Positions 35,957 to 45,745 of a DNA stretch of 64,000 bases are shown in pieces. Position 1 is the first letter of the stretch, and each line of letters begins with the position of its first letter. Source of the stretch: Chloroflexus aurantiacus J-10-fl (GTDB taxonomy: Bacteria; Chloroflexota; Chloroflexia; Chloroflexales; Chloroflexaceae); assembly GCF_000018865.1 (NCBI RefSeq), contig NC_010175.1, positions 3,782,001 to 3,846,000 on the forward strand. Reading direction: 5' to 3'. Position numbers and translations under genes: made by a program. The notes under the pieces are model-generated. The model ran no database searches and had not been told where the DNA came from. It saw only the letters and a list, made by a program, of their open reading frames with translations.

Positions 35957-37912
35957 ACCCCTATCTTCTACCTCATACCATACCCGCAGCACTTCCGCTA
36001 CACTCCATGCCTGGGCAAAACAGCCGCGTGGCTGGTGTGGCGGATCGCCGTCGAAAATTTCACTGATCGTCCCAACACAGCCATCGACGAGGTGATCGAT
36101 CAGCGGCAAGAGAAGGCGGCGTGTGGCGTCACGGTCGCGAGTAATGCGATACCATGCGCTGGCAAAGGGGCCAATCAGCCAGGCCCAAACCGTGCCCTGA
36201 TGATAGGCGGCGTCACGCGCCAGCAGCGAACCGGTGTAACGCGGTGCATAATCGGGATGATCTGGTGTCAGACTGCGCAAACCAACGCCGGTCAGAAGCG
36301 AGCGGGCACATGCCTGTACCACAGCTTCCTGCCGCTGGCGGTCAAGCGGACTGTAAGGCAGACTCACCGCAATGATCTGATTAGGTCGAAGTGTGGGGTC
36401 TACCCCATCGGGGCCATCAATCACATCGTAGAGATAGTGGCCATCGGCATACCAGAAACGGTTAAATCCGGCTTTGGTCGCTGCGGCCATCGTCGTGTAG
36501 CGCTCGTCGGCTTTACCGAGATGTCTGGCGAACGCAGCCATACTTTGCAAGGCGTTGTACCACAGCGCATTGATCTCAACCGGCTTGCCACTACGCGGTG
36601 TCACTACCCAACCGCGAACCCGTACATCCATCCAGGTGAGCTGGGTTGTCGCAGTGCCGGCCCGCAGCAAGCTATCACCGCGATCCAACCCTATTCCGTC
36701 ACGGGTGCCACGGATATGCCAATCGATAATCTCTTCCAACAGCGGGAAGAGTTCGGTGATCAGGTCATCATCGCCAAAGGCAGCGTGATGGGCACGAATC
36801 GCCTCAAAAAACCAGAGCGTTGCATCGGCAGTGTTGTACTCAGGGGCGACGCCTTCATCGGGAAATCGGTTGGGGAGCATACCTTGATCAACAAAACGGG
36901 CGAAGGTGCGCAGCACAGCCGCCGCTACCTCTGGTCGTCGTGTCGGGATCGTTAACCCGGGCAGGCTGATCATCGTATCGCGTCCCCAATCGGTAAACCA
37001 GGGATAACCGGCGATAATCGTCCGTCCGCGCAGACCGGTGTCGAGTGGTCGGTCAACAATAAACTGGTCGGCAGCCAGCGCAAGCTGGTGAACCACTGGA
37101 TCATCAGTCCACTCGATCCGGCTGAGCAGCTCCGCTTCGTAACGGGCACGTTGGCTCCAGGCTGCATCGGCATCAAGTGTGGCAGTCTGTTCAGTGGTAG
37201 CAACCACCAGGAGCGACTCACCGGTGCTCAACGTCACTGTAAGCCGCCCCACCCGGCGCAGATTGTCGGTAGCCGGTTGACCACGTTCATCTTCCACTGC
37301 GAGGTACAGATCGGTCAGCCATCCGCCGAGCGGTTTCCAGGACGCTCGATCACTGAGCAGACGTAAACTATGCCCACCAATCATTGGCCCGATCCGGAGA
37401 CCGTTATTGATCGTCTCGACCTGAAGCGCGATCTTACCGACCTGCGCCACCGTGTGATGATCGCGTGCTGTTGCCAGGGCATCAAGGCGTATCGTCAGTG
37501 GTGCCGAGGCGCGTTGCACAGTGTAGCGAATGAAGGTGGTATTGGCACCTGGCGCCATCCAGACTCGTCGTTCAAGCAGGGCATCGGCCAGCGCATATTC
37601 CCACACCGGCGTCGTGCCGTCACGCCACCAGCGTTCGAGCCAGCGACAGGCACGCGCCGGTTCACCTACCCGACGGTGAGTTGTCAAATCGAAATGGTGG
37701 CCCAGATATGACACATGTGTATCGAGAGCAGCAAGCGTAAGGACACGGCCCAGCGGTGGTTCGAGCGCAGCAATCAGCAACCCGTGGTAGCTCCGCGTTA
37801 ATGTGCCGGCGATGGTACCGGCTGCATAACCGCCAATGCCGTTCGTCACCAGCCACTCGCGGCTGGCAGCAATCATCGGTTCTGTACAGAGAGCGCGTCC
37901 AAACGTAAACAC
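35933..37912 (-). CDS. glycogen debranching enzyme (amylo-alpha-1,6-glucosidase family)
   Basis: The protein of about 659 residues has an N-terminal domain (ASREWLVTNGIGGYAAGTIAGTLTRSYHGLLIAAL) and a C-terminal (alpha/alpha)6 barrel. The barrel begins with GRTIIAGYPWFTDWGRDTMISLPGL, then FPDEGVAPEYNTADATLWFFEAI and AYHQGTVWAWLIGPFASAWYR. The acidic catalytic residues lie in FTDWGRD and PEYNTADA. It removes alpha-1,6 branches of glycogen in the cytosol. I choose the GTG at 37912, 8 nt after AGGAG; an ATG at 37948 is in frame. The C-terminal EDRGEEIEDRR comes from the heptamer tract. Confidence 0.93.
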   Translation of the reverse strand: MFTFGRALCTEPMIAASREWLVTNGIGGYAAGTIAGTLTRSYHGLLIAALEPPLGRVLTLAALDTHVSYLGHHFDLTTHRRVGEPARACRWLERWWRDGTTPVWEYALADALLERRVWMAPGANTTFIRYTVQRASAPLTIRLDALATARDHHTVAQVGKIALQVETINNGLRIGPMIGGHSLRLLSDRASWKPLGGWLTDLYLAVEDERGQPATDNLRRVGRLTVTLSTGESLLVVATTEQTATLDADAAWSQRARYEAELLSRIEWTDDPVVHQLALAADQFIVDRPLDTGLRGRTIIAGYPWFTDWGRDTMISLPGLTIPTRRPEVAAAVLRTFARFVDQGMLPNRFPDEGVAPEYNTADATLWFFEAIRAHHAAFGDDDLITELFPLLEEIIDWHIRGTRDGIGLDRGDSLLRAGTATTQLTWMDVRVRGWVVTPRSGKPVEINALWYNALQSMAAFARHLGKADERYTTMAAATKAGFNRFWYADGHYLYDVIDGPDGVDPTLRPNQIIAVSLPYSPLDRQRQEAVVQACARSLLTGVGLRSLTPDHPDYAPRYTGSLLARDAAYHQGTVWAWLIGPFASAWYRITRDRDATRRLLLPLIDHLVDGCVGTISEIFDGDPPHQPRGCFAQAWSVAEVLRVWYEVEDRGEEIEDRR

Positions 37913-38005
37913 AATAGGTACTCCTGGGTACAATGCTTCCTCTTCCATGGTACACTACCTGATGGTGACGATAGGTATACCAGCGCAAAAGGGAACCTGA
38001 AAACG

Positions 38006-38848
38006 ATGAAAGTAGCTGTTCTGGCCGATATTCACGCCAACCTGGCTGCCTTCACTGCCGTTATTGCAGATATTGACCGGTGGCAACCCGATGCGGTGAT
38101 TATTGCCGGCGACATTATTAATCGTGGCCCCAACCCGCGTCCGTGCCTTGAACTGGCTCTGCGTCTACGTGCCGAGCGGGGGTGGTATGTGCTGCGGGGG
38201 AATCACGAGGGGTATGTGTTGAATTACGATCACGACCTGCGTGCGGGTCGTCCGCCACAGGGTGGGCGGCGTGCGCTATTGGGGCCGATCATCTGGACCC
38301 ATCACGAAGTTGCCGATCTGCTGCCTGCTGTGGCGGCACTACCGACCAACCTTGCGCTGACAAGTCGTGAAGGCGTGGTTATGGCTTACCACGGTTCAAT
38401 CCATCATGATCGTGATGGACTACTACCAACCCACGACCAGCACGAGCTGCAATCGCGCATCGATCCGCACGCAGCAGTCTTCTGTACCGCTCATACGCAT
38501 ATGCCATTCGCCCGTCGGGTTGGCAAGACCCTGGTTGTTAATGTCGGATCGGTCGGCTTGCCCTTCGATGGCGACTGGCGGGCTGCCTATGCCCGGTTGA
38601 CCCTGGATCAGGATGGCTGGCGGGCAGAGATTGTCCGTGTGGCTTACGATCAAGCTGCCACGCTACGGGCGGCGCGAGAGCTGATGCTACCGGCTGGTGG
38701 GCCAATTGCCCACATTATGCTGCGTGAACTAGAGACTGCCCGCTCGCTGCTCTTCGATTTTGGGCCGGTCTACAACGAACCGGTGATCGCCGGCGTTATC
38801 AGTCTGGATGAAGCCGTACACCGCTTCTTAGCCGAACAGGCAGCGTAA
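38006..38848 (+). CDS. metallophosphoesterase (calcineurin-like, YfcE/MJ0936-type)
   Basis: The 280-residue protein has the dinuclear metal motifs in order: VLADIHANLAAF (D-x-H), IIAGDIINRGPNP (G-D), VLRGNHEGY (G-N-H-E), MAYHGS and TAHTHMPF (G/A-H-T-H). It hydrolyses a phosphodiester or phosphomonoester that sequence does not reveal. About 60 C-terminal residues extend past the core. It is divergent from the debranching enzyme and followed after 14 nt by a small gene on the same strand. Confidence 0.93.
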   Translation: MKVAVLADIHANLAAFTAVIADIDRWQPDAVIIAGDIINRGPNPRPCLELALRLRAERGWYVLRGNHEGYVLNYDHDLRAGRPPQGGRRALLGPIIWTHHEVADLLPAVAALPTNLALTSREGVVMAYHGSIHHDRDGLLPTHDQHELQSRIDPHAAVFCTAHTHMPFARRVGKTLVVNVGSVGLPFDGDWRAAYARLTLDQDGWRAEIVRVAYDQAATLRAARELMLPAGGPIAHIMLRELETARSLLFDFGPVYNEPVIAGVISLDEAVHRFLAEQAA

Positions 38849-38862
38849 ATACAGGAAGGAAC

Positions 38863-39198
38863 GTGCCCGTGCTTCAGGTTGTCCGCTACGACCGTGCGCC
38901 CGAACCACGTGCGGCAGTGATTGCCGCCGATATGGAAGCCTGGCTGGCCCAGGAGGGTTACGAACGCTTCTCAACCTTCGTGGTTCAGGCAGCCGGCCAA
39001 TCAATGACCATCGAGGTCTTCCGCCGTGAAGGCAGTGACCCCTTTGCCCTCTACCATCCAGCATTTGCTCCCGGCGGTCTGCGCCCCACCCTCTACCTGT
39101 TGCCCAACGTCGATGCGATGGACGAATTACTTCAGCGTGCCCAGCAAATGGTCGCGACCCTGATGACCATTGCGGCGCAGCGGGGTGGTGGGTCGTAA
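38863..39198 (+). CDS. small protein of unknown function
   Basis: The 111-residue soluble protein (VLQVVRYDRAPEPRAAVIAADMEAWLAQEGYERF ... FRREGSDPFALYHPAFAPGGLRPTLYLLPNVDAMDELLQRAQQMVATLM) begins at GTG 38863 after AGGAAGGA and lies 14 nt behind the phosphoesterase, so they are probably co-transcribed. No family is recognised. Its last 51 nt, including the stop, are duplicated 164 bp downstream. Confidence 0.75.
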   Translation: MPVLQVVRYDRAPEPRAAVIAADMEAWLAQEGYERFSTFVVQAAGQSMTIEVFRREGSDPFALYHPAFAPGGLRPTLYLLPNVDAMDELLQRAQQMVATLMTIAAQRGGGS

Positions 39199-39237
39199 CT
39201 CGCAACTCCCATCGATCTGTGTGCTCTGTGTGTAGAA

Positions 39238-39575
39238 CACGGATTGACGCGGATACACGCGGATAATCCGCGCCAATCCGCCACATCCGCGTTTATCCGC
39301 GTACCCTGTTTATGGTCGCAACCCTGATGACCATTGCGGCGCAGCGGGGTGGTGGGTCGTAACTCGCAACTCCCATCGATCTGTGTGCTCTGTGTGTAGA
39401 ACGCGGATTAACGCGGGTTTACGCGGATACACGCGGATAATACGCGCTAATCTGCCCAACCGCGCCCATCCGCGTACCCTGTCTATGGGACACAGATTGA
39501 CGCGGGTGCTCACGGATACACGCGGATAATCCGCGTTCATCCACCCAATCCGCGTCGATCCGCGTCTCAATAGCA
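39238..39575. repeat. cluster of CGCGGAT-type repeats with a duplicated gene end
   Basis: Many short units such as ACGCGGATACACGCGGATAA and TCCGCGTNNATCCGCGT form inverted arrays. Within the cluster 39312-39409 copies 39148-39245 (gene 3' end plus downstream) with only a few changes. A sister cluster lies at 43645-44035, on the other side of the SBBP gene. No gene is present in this 458-bp gap. Confidence 0.88.
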
Positions 39576-39576
39576 A

Positions 39577-39606
39577 TTGACACCAGCACAGAGCGCCTTA
39601 TATAAT
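39577..39606 (+). promoter_or_regulatory. sigma-70-type promoter of the SBBP gene
   Basis: TTGACA (39577-39582) and TATAAT (39601-39606) are separated by 18 bp, about 50 bp before the ATG. A second TATAAT occurs at 39623. Confidence 0.7.
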
Positions 39607-39656
39607 TGCAGAGTACCGTCTGTATAATTCGGTTCCTTCACGGAGAGGAGATATAT

Positions 39657-42600
39657 ATGACGGTCGTTCCTCTCCCGCGTCCTGCGTTTCCACTGCCGCT
39701 TCCTCGTTCACCGATAACGCTGTTACCTCTTTCCCTGCTGCTTGTGCTCTTACTCGCAGCAATCCAGCCGCTCGTTGTGTTCATAGCGCCAGTGCTACCA
39801 TCGACAACCACCCCGGCACTCCCCTACGCTCGCACCGATAGTAACGTCTTCATCGAAAATTGGGGGCAGTTCGACCCTGCGTTTGTGGCGATACTGATAG
39901 GCCAGGATGCCCGGCTGGCCGTGGGGCACGATGGACGATTGCACCTGCACGTGGATGGGGCAGCCCCCCTGACCTTCACTGCTGCCGGAGTGACCACCAC
40001 GCCTGACGTCAGCCTGCACGGGCCACTGGCAACGACAATATCGTTCCTGACCGGTAATGATCCCAATCAGCACGTGAACGTGCCGGTGTGGGAAGTGGCA
40101 CGGCTGGCGCTGACGCCAGGGGTGACGCTGGAACTGACGGTAATTGACGGGCGGTTGCGTCTGTGCGCACGTACCGCCGACCCGACGCTGCTCAACCGTG
40201 TGCAGATGCAGGTCAGCGGTGGTGAGGTAATCGGGATGGTGGATGGGGAACTGGAGGTGCAGGCCGGAGCGCACCGCCTGCGTCTGCCGCTGCTGGAAGC
40301 GGTCACACCAGCCGGTATTCCCCATCAGCAAACCTTCTCACCGGCTATCGCACCGGATGGCGTGGTACGGGCACCGGTTGGCATACCAGAAGGGATAGGC
40401 ATTACCGGTCAGGCCACACCCACCCAGACCAGTGCGGCAATGCTGCTGGGAGCGAGTACGTTTGTGGGAGGAGCGGCTGGTAGCGGCGAAGACACCGCTA
40501 CGGCAATGGTCATAGACGGGCAAGGGGCTGTATATGTAGCCGGGAATACCGGATCTGCCGACTTCCCCACCACGCTGGGGGCGTATGACAGGTCGTTGAA
40601 TGGAGGTGATCGTGGTGACGCCTTCGTGAGCAGGTTGAGCGGCGACCTGCGCAACCTGCTTGCCGGTACCTTCCTCGGCGGGAGTGATTGGGACGAAGCC
40701 AATGATCTTGCGTTGGACGCGCAGGGGAATGTCTATGTGGCAGGAGAGACCTCTTCCACCGACTTCCCCACCACGTTGGGAGCGTATGATAGGACGTACA
40801 ATGGTGATGGCAGCGATGTGTTCGTAAGTCGCTTGAGCGGTGACCTGGGCAGCCTGCTCGCCAGTACGTTTCTCGGTGGGAGTTATTGGAACTTCGCCGG
40901 CGCCCTCGCGCTGGACGGGCAGGGCACTGTCTATGTGGCAGGAGGGACCTCTTCCACCGACTTCCCCACCACGTTGGGAGCGTATGATAGGACATACAAT
41001 GGTGGTAGCAGCGATGTGTTCGTAAGTCGCTTGAGCGGTGACCTGAACAGCCTGCTCGCCAGTACCTTCCTCGGTGGGAGTGCTTGGGACTCTGCCACCG
41101 CCCTCGTGCTGGACGGGCAGGGGAATGTCTACGTGGCGGGGGAGACTGGGTCTGCTGACTTCCCCACCATGGCGGGAGCGTATGATGGGTCTTATAATAG
41201 TGGTGACAGGGATGCATTTGCGAGCAAGTTGAGTGGTGACTTGGGAAGCCTGCTCACCAGTACGTTCCTCGGCGGGAGTGATTGGGACGTCGCCACCGCC
41301 CTCGCGCTGGATGGGCAGGGCACTGTCTATGTGGCGGGGTATACCTCTTCCACCAATTTCCCCACCACGTTGGGAGCGTATGATAGGACGTACAATGGTG
41401 GTAGCAGCGATGCGTTCGCGGGCCGCTTGAGCGGCGACCTGGGCAGTCTGCTTACCAGTACCTTCCTCGGCGGGAATGACTCTGAATACGCCCTTTCCCT
41501 CGCGCTGGACGGGCAGGGCGCTGTCTATGTGATGGGGGAGACCGGTTCTACTATCTTCCCCACTACGGCGGGGGCGTATGATAGAGTGTACAATGGCGGT
41601 TACAGAGATGCGTTCGTGAGCCGCTTGAGCAGCAACCTGGGCAGCCTGCTCGCCAGTACCTTCCTCGGCGGGAGTGGTTGGGACGTCGCCATCGCCCTCA
41701 CGCTGGACGGGCAGGGCACTGTCTATGTGGCGGGGTATACCTCTTCCACCAATTTCCCCACCACGTTGGGAGCGTATGATGGGTCTTACAATGGTGGCGA
41801 CAGGGATGCATTCGCGAGCAAGTTGAGTGGTGACCTGGGCAGTCTGCTTACCAGCACCTTCCTCGGCGGAATGTTTGGGAATGGAAATGATGTCGCGAAC
41901 TCGTTAGCGATCAGCAGCCAGGACACTGTCTATGTGGCGGGGTGGACTGGTTCTGCCAACTTCCCCACCACAGCAGGGGCGTATGATGGGGTGTTCAATA
42001 GAGGTTTCAGAGATGCGTTCGTGAGCCGCTTGAGCAGCGACCTGGGCAGCCTGCTCGCCAGTACGTTCCTCGGTGGAAGTGATTGGGACGTCGCCACCGC
42101 CCTTGTGCTGGACGGGCAGGGGAATGTCTACGTGGCGGGAGAGACCTGGTCTGCCAACTTCCCCACTACGGCGGGGGCGTATGATAGGACGTACAATGGT
42201 GGTGCCAGAGATGCGTTCGTGAGCAAGTTGAGCGGCAACCTGGGCAGCCTGCTCGCCAGTACGTTCCTCGGTGGGAGTGATTGGGACTCTGCCACCGCCC
42301 TCGCGCTGGACGGGCAGGGGAATGTCTATGTGGCGGGGGATACCTATTCCACCGATTTCCCTACCACGGCGGGGGTGTATGATAGGGCGTACAATGGTGG
42401 TGGCAGCGATACGTTCGTGAGCCGTTTAAGCGGCGATCTGGGAGGCCTGCTTGCCGGTTCCTTCCTCGGCGGGAGTCTCCCCGACAGTGCTACCGCCCTC
42501 GCGTTGGATGGGCAGGGGAATGTCTATGTGGCGGGATGGACTGACTCTGCTAACTTCCCTACTACGGCGGGGTCGTATGATGGGTCGTTCAATGGTAGCG

Positions 42601-43529
42601 ATGGGTTCGTGAGTAAATTGAGTGGTGAGCTGCGCAGCCTGGTTGCCAGCACCTTCCTTGGCGGGAGCATTGATGAAAGCGCTACCGCTCTCACACTGGA
42701 CGGGCAGGGCAATGTCTATGTGGCAGGAGAGACCTCTTCCACCGACTTCCCCACCACGTTGGGAGCGCATGATAGGACGTACAATGGTGGTGGCAGCGAT
42801 GTGTTTGTAAGTCGCTTGAGTGGTGACCTGGGCAGCCAACTCGCCAGTACCTTCCTCGGCGGGAGTGATTGGGACTCTGCCACTGCCCTCGTGCTGGACG
42901 GGCAGGGGAGTGTCTACGTGGCGGGGGAGACTGGGTCTGCTGACTTCCCCACCATGGCGGGGGCGTATGATGGGTCGTACAATGGTAGTGGTGACACCTT
43001 CGTAAGCAGATTGAGCGGCAACCTGGGTGGCCTGCTCGCCAGCACCTTCCTCGGCGGGAGTGCTTGGGACTCTGCCACCGCGCTCGCGCTGGACGGCCAG
43101 GGCACTGTCTATGTGGCGGGGTATACTGAGTCTAATAACTTCCCCATCACGGCAGGGGCGTATGGTGGGGTGTACAATGGTGATAGGGATGCGTTTGTCA
43201 GCAAGCTGGTCTTCGCCTTCACCAAAACCAGCTCGGCTGTCAGTACCACTAATCAATCCATCAATCTCACCCTCCAGTGGCAGTCGGCAGGGGCCACGGT
43301 TCATCACTATCGCTACTGCCTGGATACTAACCCTGGCTGTACGCCGACAACCAATGTGGGTGCCAACACCAGTGTGACCGTTGCCGGCATCACCCCCAAC
43401 ACAACTTACTATTGGCAGGTGCGGGCCTGCGCCGATAGCGACTGTGCAGTGTTCATTGATGCGAACAATGGGCAGCACTGGTCACTTAAGACATCTTTCA
43501 TGATATATCTAACATTTGCTGCTCGATAG
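39657..43529 (+). CDS. large secreted SBBP-repeat beta-propeller protein
   Basis: The 1290-residue protein has a signal/membrane segment (about residues 17-45, LLPLSLLLVLLLAAIQPLVVFIAP). An N-terminal beta domain of about 200 residues follows (VFIENWGQFDPAFVAIL), then 14 repeats of about 60 residues, each built on FPTTxGAYDxxYNGGxxDAFV, SxLSGDLGSLLASTFLGGS and ALDGQGxVYVAG. These are SBBP (seven-bladed-propeller-type) repeats. A fibronectin-III-like domain (SVTVAGITPNTTYYWQVRACADSDC) closes the protein, which ends IYLTFAAR. It is probably exported to the cell surface. Repeats are nearly identical at DNA level, a sign of recent expansion. GGAGAGGAG precedes the ATG. Confidence 0.93.
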   Translation: MTVVPLPRPAFPLPLPRSPITLLPLSLLLVLLLAAIQPLVVFIAPVLPSTTTPALPYARTDSNVFIENWGQFDPAFVAILIGQDARLAVGHDGRLHLHVDGAAPLTFTAAGVTTTPDVSLHGPLATTISFLTGNDPNQHVNVPVWEVARLALTPGVTLELTVIDGRLRLCARTADPTLLNRVQMQVSGGEVIGMVDGELEVQAGAHRLRLPLLEAVTPAGIPHQQTFSPAIAPDGVVRAPVGIPEGIGITGQATPTQTSAAMLLGASTFVGGAAGSGEDTATAMVIDGQGAVYVAGNTGSADFPTTLGAYDRSLNGGDRGDAFVSRLSGDLRNLLAGTFLGGSDWDEANDLALDAQGNVYVAGETSSTDFPTTLGAYDRTYNGDGSDVFVSRLSGDLGSLLASTFLGGSYWNFAGALALDGQGTVYVAGGTSSTDFPTTLGAYDRTYNGGSSDVFVSRLSGDLNSLLASTFLGGSAWDSATALVLDGQGNVYVAGETGSADFPTMAGAYDGSYNSGDRDAFASKLSGDLGSLLTSTFLGGSDWDVATALALDGQGTVYVAGYTSSTNFPTTLGAYDRTYNGGSSDAFAGRLSGDLGSLLTSTFLGGNDSEYALSLALDGQGAVYVMGETGSTIFPTTAGAYDRVYNGGYRDAFVSRLSSNLGSLLASTFLGGSGWDVAIALTLDGQGTVYVAGYTSSTNFPTTLGAYDGSYNGGDRDAFASKLSGDLGSLLTSTFLGGMFGNGNDVANSLAISSQDTVYVAGWTGSANFPTTAGAYDGVFNRGFRDAFVSRLSSDLGSLLASTFLGGSDWDVATALVLDGQGNVYVAGETWSANFPTTAGAYDRTYNGGARDAFVSKLSGNLGSLLASTFLGGSDWDSATALALDGQGNVYVAGDTYSTDFPTTAGVYDRAYNGGGSDTFVSRLSGDLGGLLAGSFLGGSLPDSATALALDGQGNVYVAGWTDSANFPTTAGSYDGSFNGSDGFVSKLSGELRSLVASTFLGGSIDESATALTLDGQGNVYVAGETSSTDFPTTLGAHDRTYNGGGSDVFVSRLSGDLGSQLASTFLGGSDWDSATALVLDGQGSVYVAGETGSADFPTMAGAYDGSYNGSGDTFVSRLSGNLGGLLASTFLGGSAWDSATALALDGQGTVYVAGYTESNNFPITAGAYGGVYNGDRDAFVSKLVFAFTKTSSAVSTTNQSINLTLQWQSAGATVHHYRYCLDTNPGCTPTTNVGANTSVTVAGITPNTTYYWQVRACADSDCAVFIDANNGQHWSLKTSFMIYLTFAAR

Positions 43530-43644
43530 CTTTTAGTGGTCCCAGAAGTGCATAATCGTGATGGGTTTCATCGGCACATTATGGCAATGATCTTGTGAAG
43601 GTAAGGACACGGAGCACAGGAGTCAACCTGTGCTCCGTCGTTTA

Positions 43645-44035
43645 TAGCCAATCCGCCCAATCCGCGTCCATCCGCGTACTCTGTTCAATAGAACACGGAT
43701 AAACGCGGGTTTACGCGGATACACGCGGATAATCCGCGCCAATCCGCCCAATCCGCGTCCATCCGCGTACTCTGTTCAATAGAACACGGATAAACGCGGG
43801 TTTACGCGGATACACGCGGATAATCCGCGCCAATCCGCCCAATCCGCGCATATCCGCGTACCCTGTTCATGGAACACGGATGCACGTGGGTTTACGCGAA
43901 TACACGCAGATAATCCGCGCCAATCCGCCCAATCCGCGTCCATCCGCGTACCCTGTTCAATAGAACACGGATGCACGCGGGTTTACGCGAATACACGCAG
44001 ATAATCCGCCACATCCGTGTTTATCCGCGTCCTTA
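43645..44035. repeat. CGCGGAT-type repeats, four copies of about 92 bp
   Basis: The phrase GAACACGGATAAACGCGGG or a close variant recurs near 43690, 43782, 43872 and 43963. Each copy holds inverted CGCGGAT/ATCCGCG arms. The array ends 3 bp before the stop codon of the ketopantoate reductase gene and mirrors the cluster at 39238-39575. Confidence 0.9.
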
Positions 44036-44038
44036 TTT

Positions 44039-44959
44039 TCACTTCACCCGCAGCGGTGTAGTCGCTTCGAGGGCAGTGATCAAGTCGCAGAGGAAGGCGT
44101 TAAACGGTGTTGGTACACCAAGCCGTTGCCCTTCGCGCACAATTGCCCCGTTAATCGTGTCAATTTCGGTTGGCGCACCACGTAGTACATCCTGAAGCAT
44201 TGATGAGCGATTCGTTGCCGTAGCCCGCGCAACTGCCAGCGTTTCGGCTACCGGGTCGCTCAATCCAATCGTAATTCCGGCGGCACAGGCTACAGCGACC
44301 GCCTCTTCCACCGCACGGCGCACCAGTTTTTCTGCAGCCGGGATGTTCGCCAACGCTCCGTTTGGCACCCGCAGTAGAGCCGTTAACGCATTGATCCCGG
44401 TATTGACGATCAATTTGCCCCATACCAGACTTGCCAGATCGGTTGAGACACCCGCCGGTAATGAACTGGCGCGAAAGGCATCGGCGACGGCGTAGGCTAA
44501 TTGCAGCGAGGGGGTTGCGGCAAATGTCGTGGGGCCACGACCGGCCATCCGCACGTGTCCAGGCGCCAGCAAGGTCGCACCAATCGTGGTCACCCCCTGC
44601 CCGACCCGTTGTGTTCCCAACCGGCTGGCGAGTCGTTCGGCGTTGCCCAGACCGTTTTGCAGCGTGTAGGCAACGCCGTTCGGTTGTACTATCTGTGCGG
44701 CAATCTCAGCAGCCCAGGGCGTTTGGGCTGCTTTGACCGTAATCAGGGCAACCTCAACCGGTTCAAGGTTGTCAGCGCTGGTCGTAGCCGGTAACAGACG
44801 CACCTGCTCTTGATCGTCAAAGCTACAGCGCAGGCCATACTCGTTAATTGTGTTAACGTGCTCTTCCCACGGGTCTACCAGCGTGACGGCGTGATTGGCT
44901 GCCAGATGGAATCCAATCACGCTCCCCAGGGCACCGGCGCCGATAATCGCGATCTTCAT
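44039..44959 (-). CDS. panE: 2-dehydropantoate 2-reductase (ketopantoate reductase)
   Basis: The 306-residue protein begins MKIAIIGAGALGSVIGFHLA, the NADPH-binding loop, followed by ALITVKAAQTPWAAEIAAQ, YTLQNGLGNAERLA and VWGKLIVNTGINALTALLRVPNG (catalytic Lys). The C-terminal segment is MLQDVLRGAPTEIDTINGAIVREGQRLGVPTPFN. It reduces ketopantoate to pantoate for coenzyme A synthesis. The start at 44959 is chosen because the Rossmann motif begins there. It is divergent from the lipoprotein gene with 63 bp between. Confidence 0.95.
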   Translation of the reverse strand: MKIAIIGAGALGSVIGFHLAANHAVTLVDPWEEHVNTINEYGLRCSFDDQEQVRLLPATTSADNLEPVEVALITVKAAQTPWAAEIAAQIVQPNGVAYTLQNGLGNAERLASRLGTQRVGQGVTTIGATLLAPGHVRMAGRGPTTFAATPSLQLAYAVADAFRASSLPAGVSTDLASLVWGKLIVNTGINALTALLRVPNGALANIPAAEKLVRRAVEEAVAVACAAGITIGLSDPVAETLAVARATATNRSSMLQDVLRGAPTEIDTINGAIVREGQRLGVPTPFNAFLCDLITALEATTPLRVK

Positions 44960-45022
44960 AGGAATTACCTCTGGTATACTATTCTCACAACCATGGTAGC
45001 ACGGCAACTGAAAAGGTGCTTT

Positions 45023-45745
45023 ATGAAGCATGTCTGGAAATGGCTGATTGCTGGTTCCCTGTTATGGCTGGTGGCCTGTGGTGGTATCGCTTCCCCTCCC
45101 ACTCCTACCCCAACTCCTGACCCACGCGCACTGGCGGCTGCTATCGGACAGGCGACGCAGAATAGTCAGAGTGCTCATTTCCGTATTACCCTGAGTGGCA
45201 AGCCGGTCGCGCTCGATGCCGGTGGCGTGACTATTCTCAACAGCATCGAAGGTGATTTGCGCCGTCCTGACGCGGTTCTCTCCATTCTCAACATCACCCT
45301 TGGCAGTGCAATTGGCGAGATTCGCACCGTCTCGCTGGCCGGTAAACAGTACGCTACCAACCCGATTACCCGCCAGTGGATGTGCTTGCAGGCCGGTTCA
45401 ACCTTCGATCCGGCAGTGCTGTTCGCACCTGAGATCGGCATCGAAGCGCTGCTGGCGAACGGCTTTACCGATGTGACGCTCGTCGGGATTGAAGAGTTGA
45501 ACGGTCGACCACATTACCATCTGCGGGGAACCCTGCCTGCCGATTTGTTGCGTGCGATTAGCCTCAACCTCCTGGGCGCCGGGCCGGTGACCACCGATCT
45601 CTGGGCGGATCAAGAGACGCTGCGCGCCAGTCGCGTGGTACTGGTCGATACAGCCACTGACGCCAGTAGCCCCACCACCTGGACGCTTGAGTTCAGTGAC
45701 TATGACAAAGCGGTTGATGTTCGTGAACCGGTGCAATGTCCATGA
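45023..45745 (+). CDS. LppX/LprG-like lipoprotein
   Basis: The 240-residue protein has a lipoprotein signal (WLIAGSLLWLVACGG, lipobox LVAC), a short Pro/Thr linker and a domain matching the LppX_LprAFG pattern: SAHFRITLSGKPVALDAGG, IEGDLRRPDAV, VSLAGKQYATNPITRQW, VGIEELNGRPHYHLRGTLPADLL, VTTDLWADQETLRASRVVL and a closing WTLEFSDYDKAVDVREPVQ. In mycobacteria LprG-type proteins carry lipids in a hydrophobic pocket. The stop overlaps the next ATG (ATGA), coupling it to the MFS transporter, exactly the gene order of mycobacterial lprG and its P55 transporter. Confidence 0.88.
   Translation: MKHVWKWLIAGSLLWLVACGGIASPPTPTPTPDPRALAAAIGQATQNSQSAHFRITLSGKPVALDAGGVTILNSIEGDLRRPDAVLSILNITLGSAIGEIRTVSLAGKQYATNPITRQWMCLQAGSTFDPAVLFAPEIGIEALLANGFTDVTLVGIEELNGRPHYHLRGTLPADLLRAISLNLLGAGPVTTDLWADQETLRASRVVLVDTATDASSPTTWTLEFSDYDKAVDVREPVQCP

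Noticed and set aside
35600-36955. 451-residue plus-strand protein rich in Ser-Ile-Tyr-Leu
   Set aside because: It is a translation of the heptamer tract plus the antisense strand of the debranching-enzyme gene.
40510-43478. Long minus-strand frames opposite the SBBP gene
   Set aside because: They are antisense shadows of a repetitive, GC-rich coding sequence and have no independent features.
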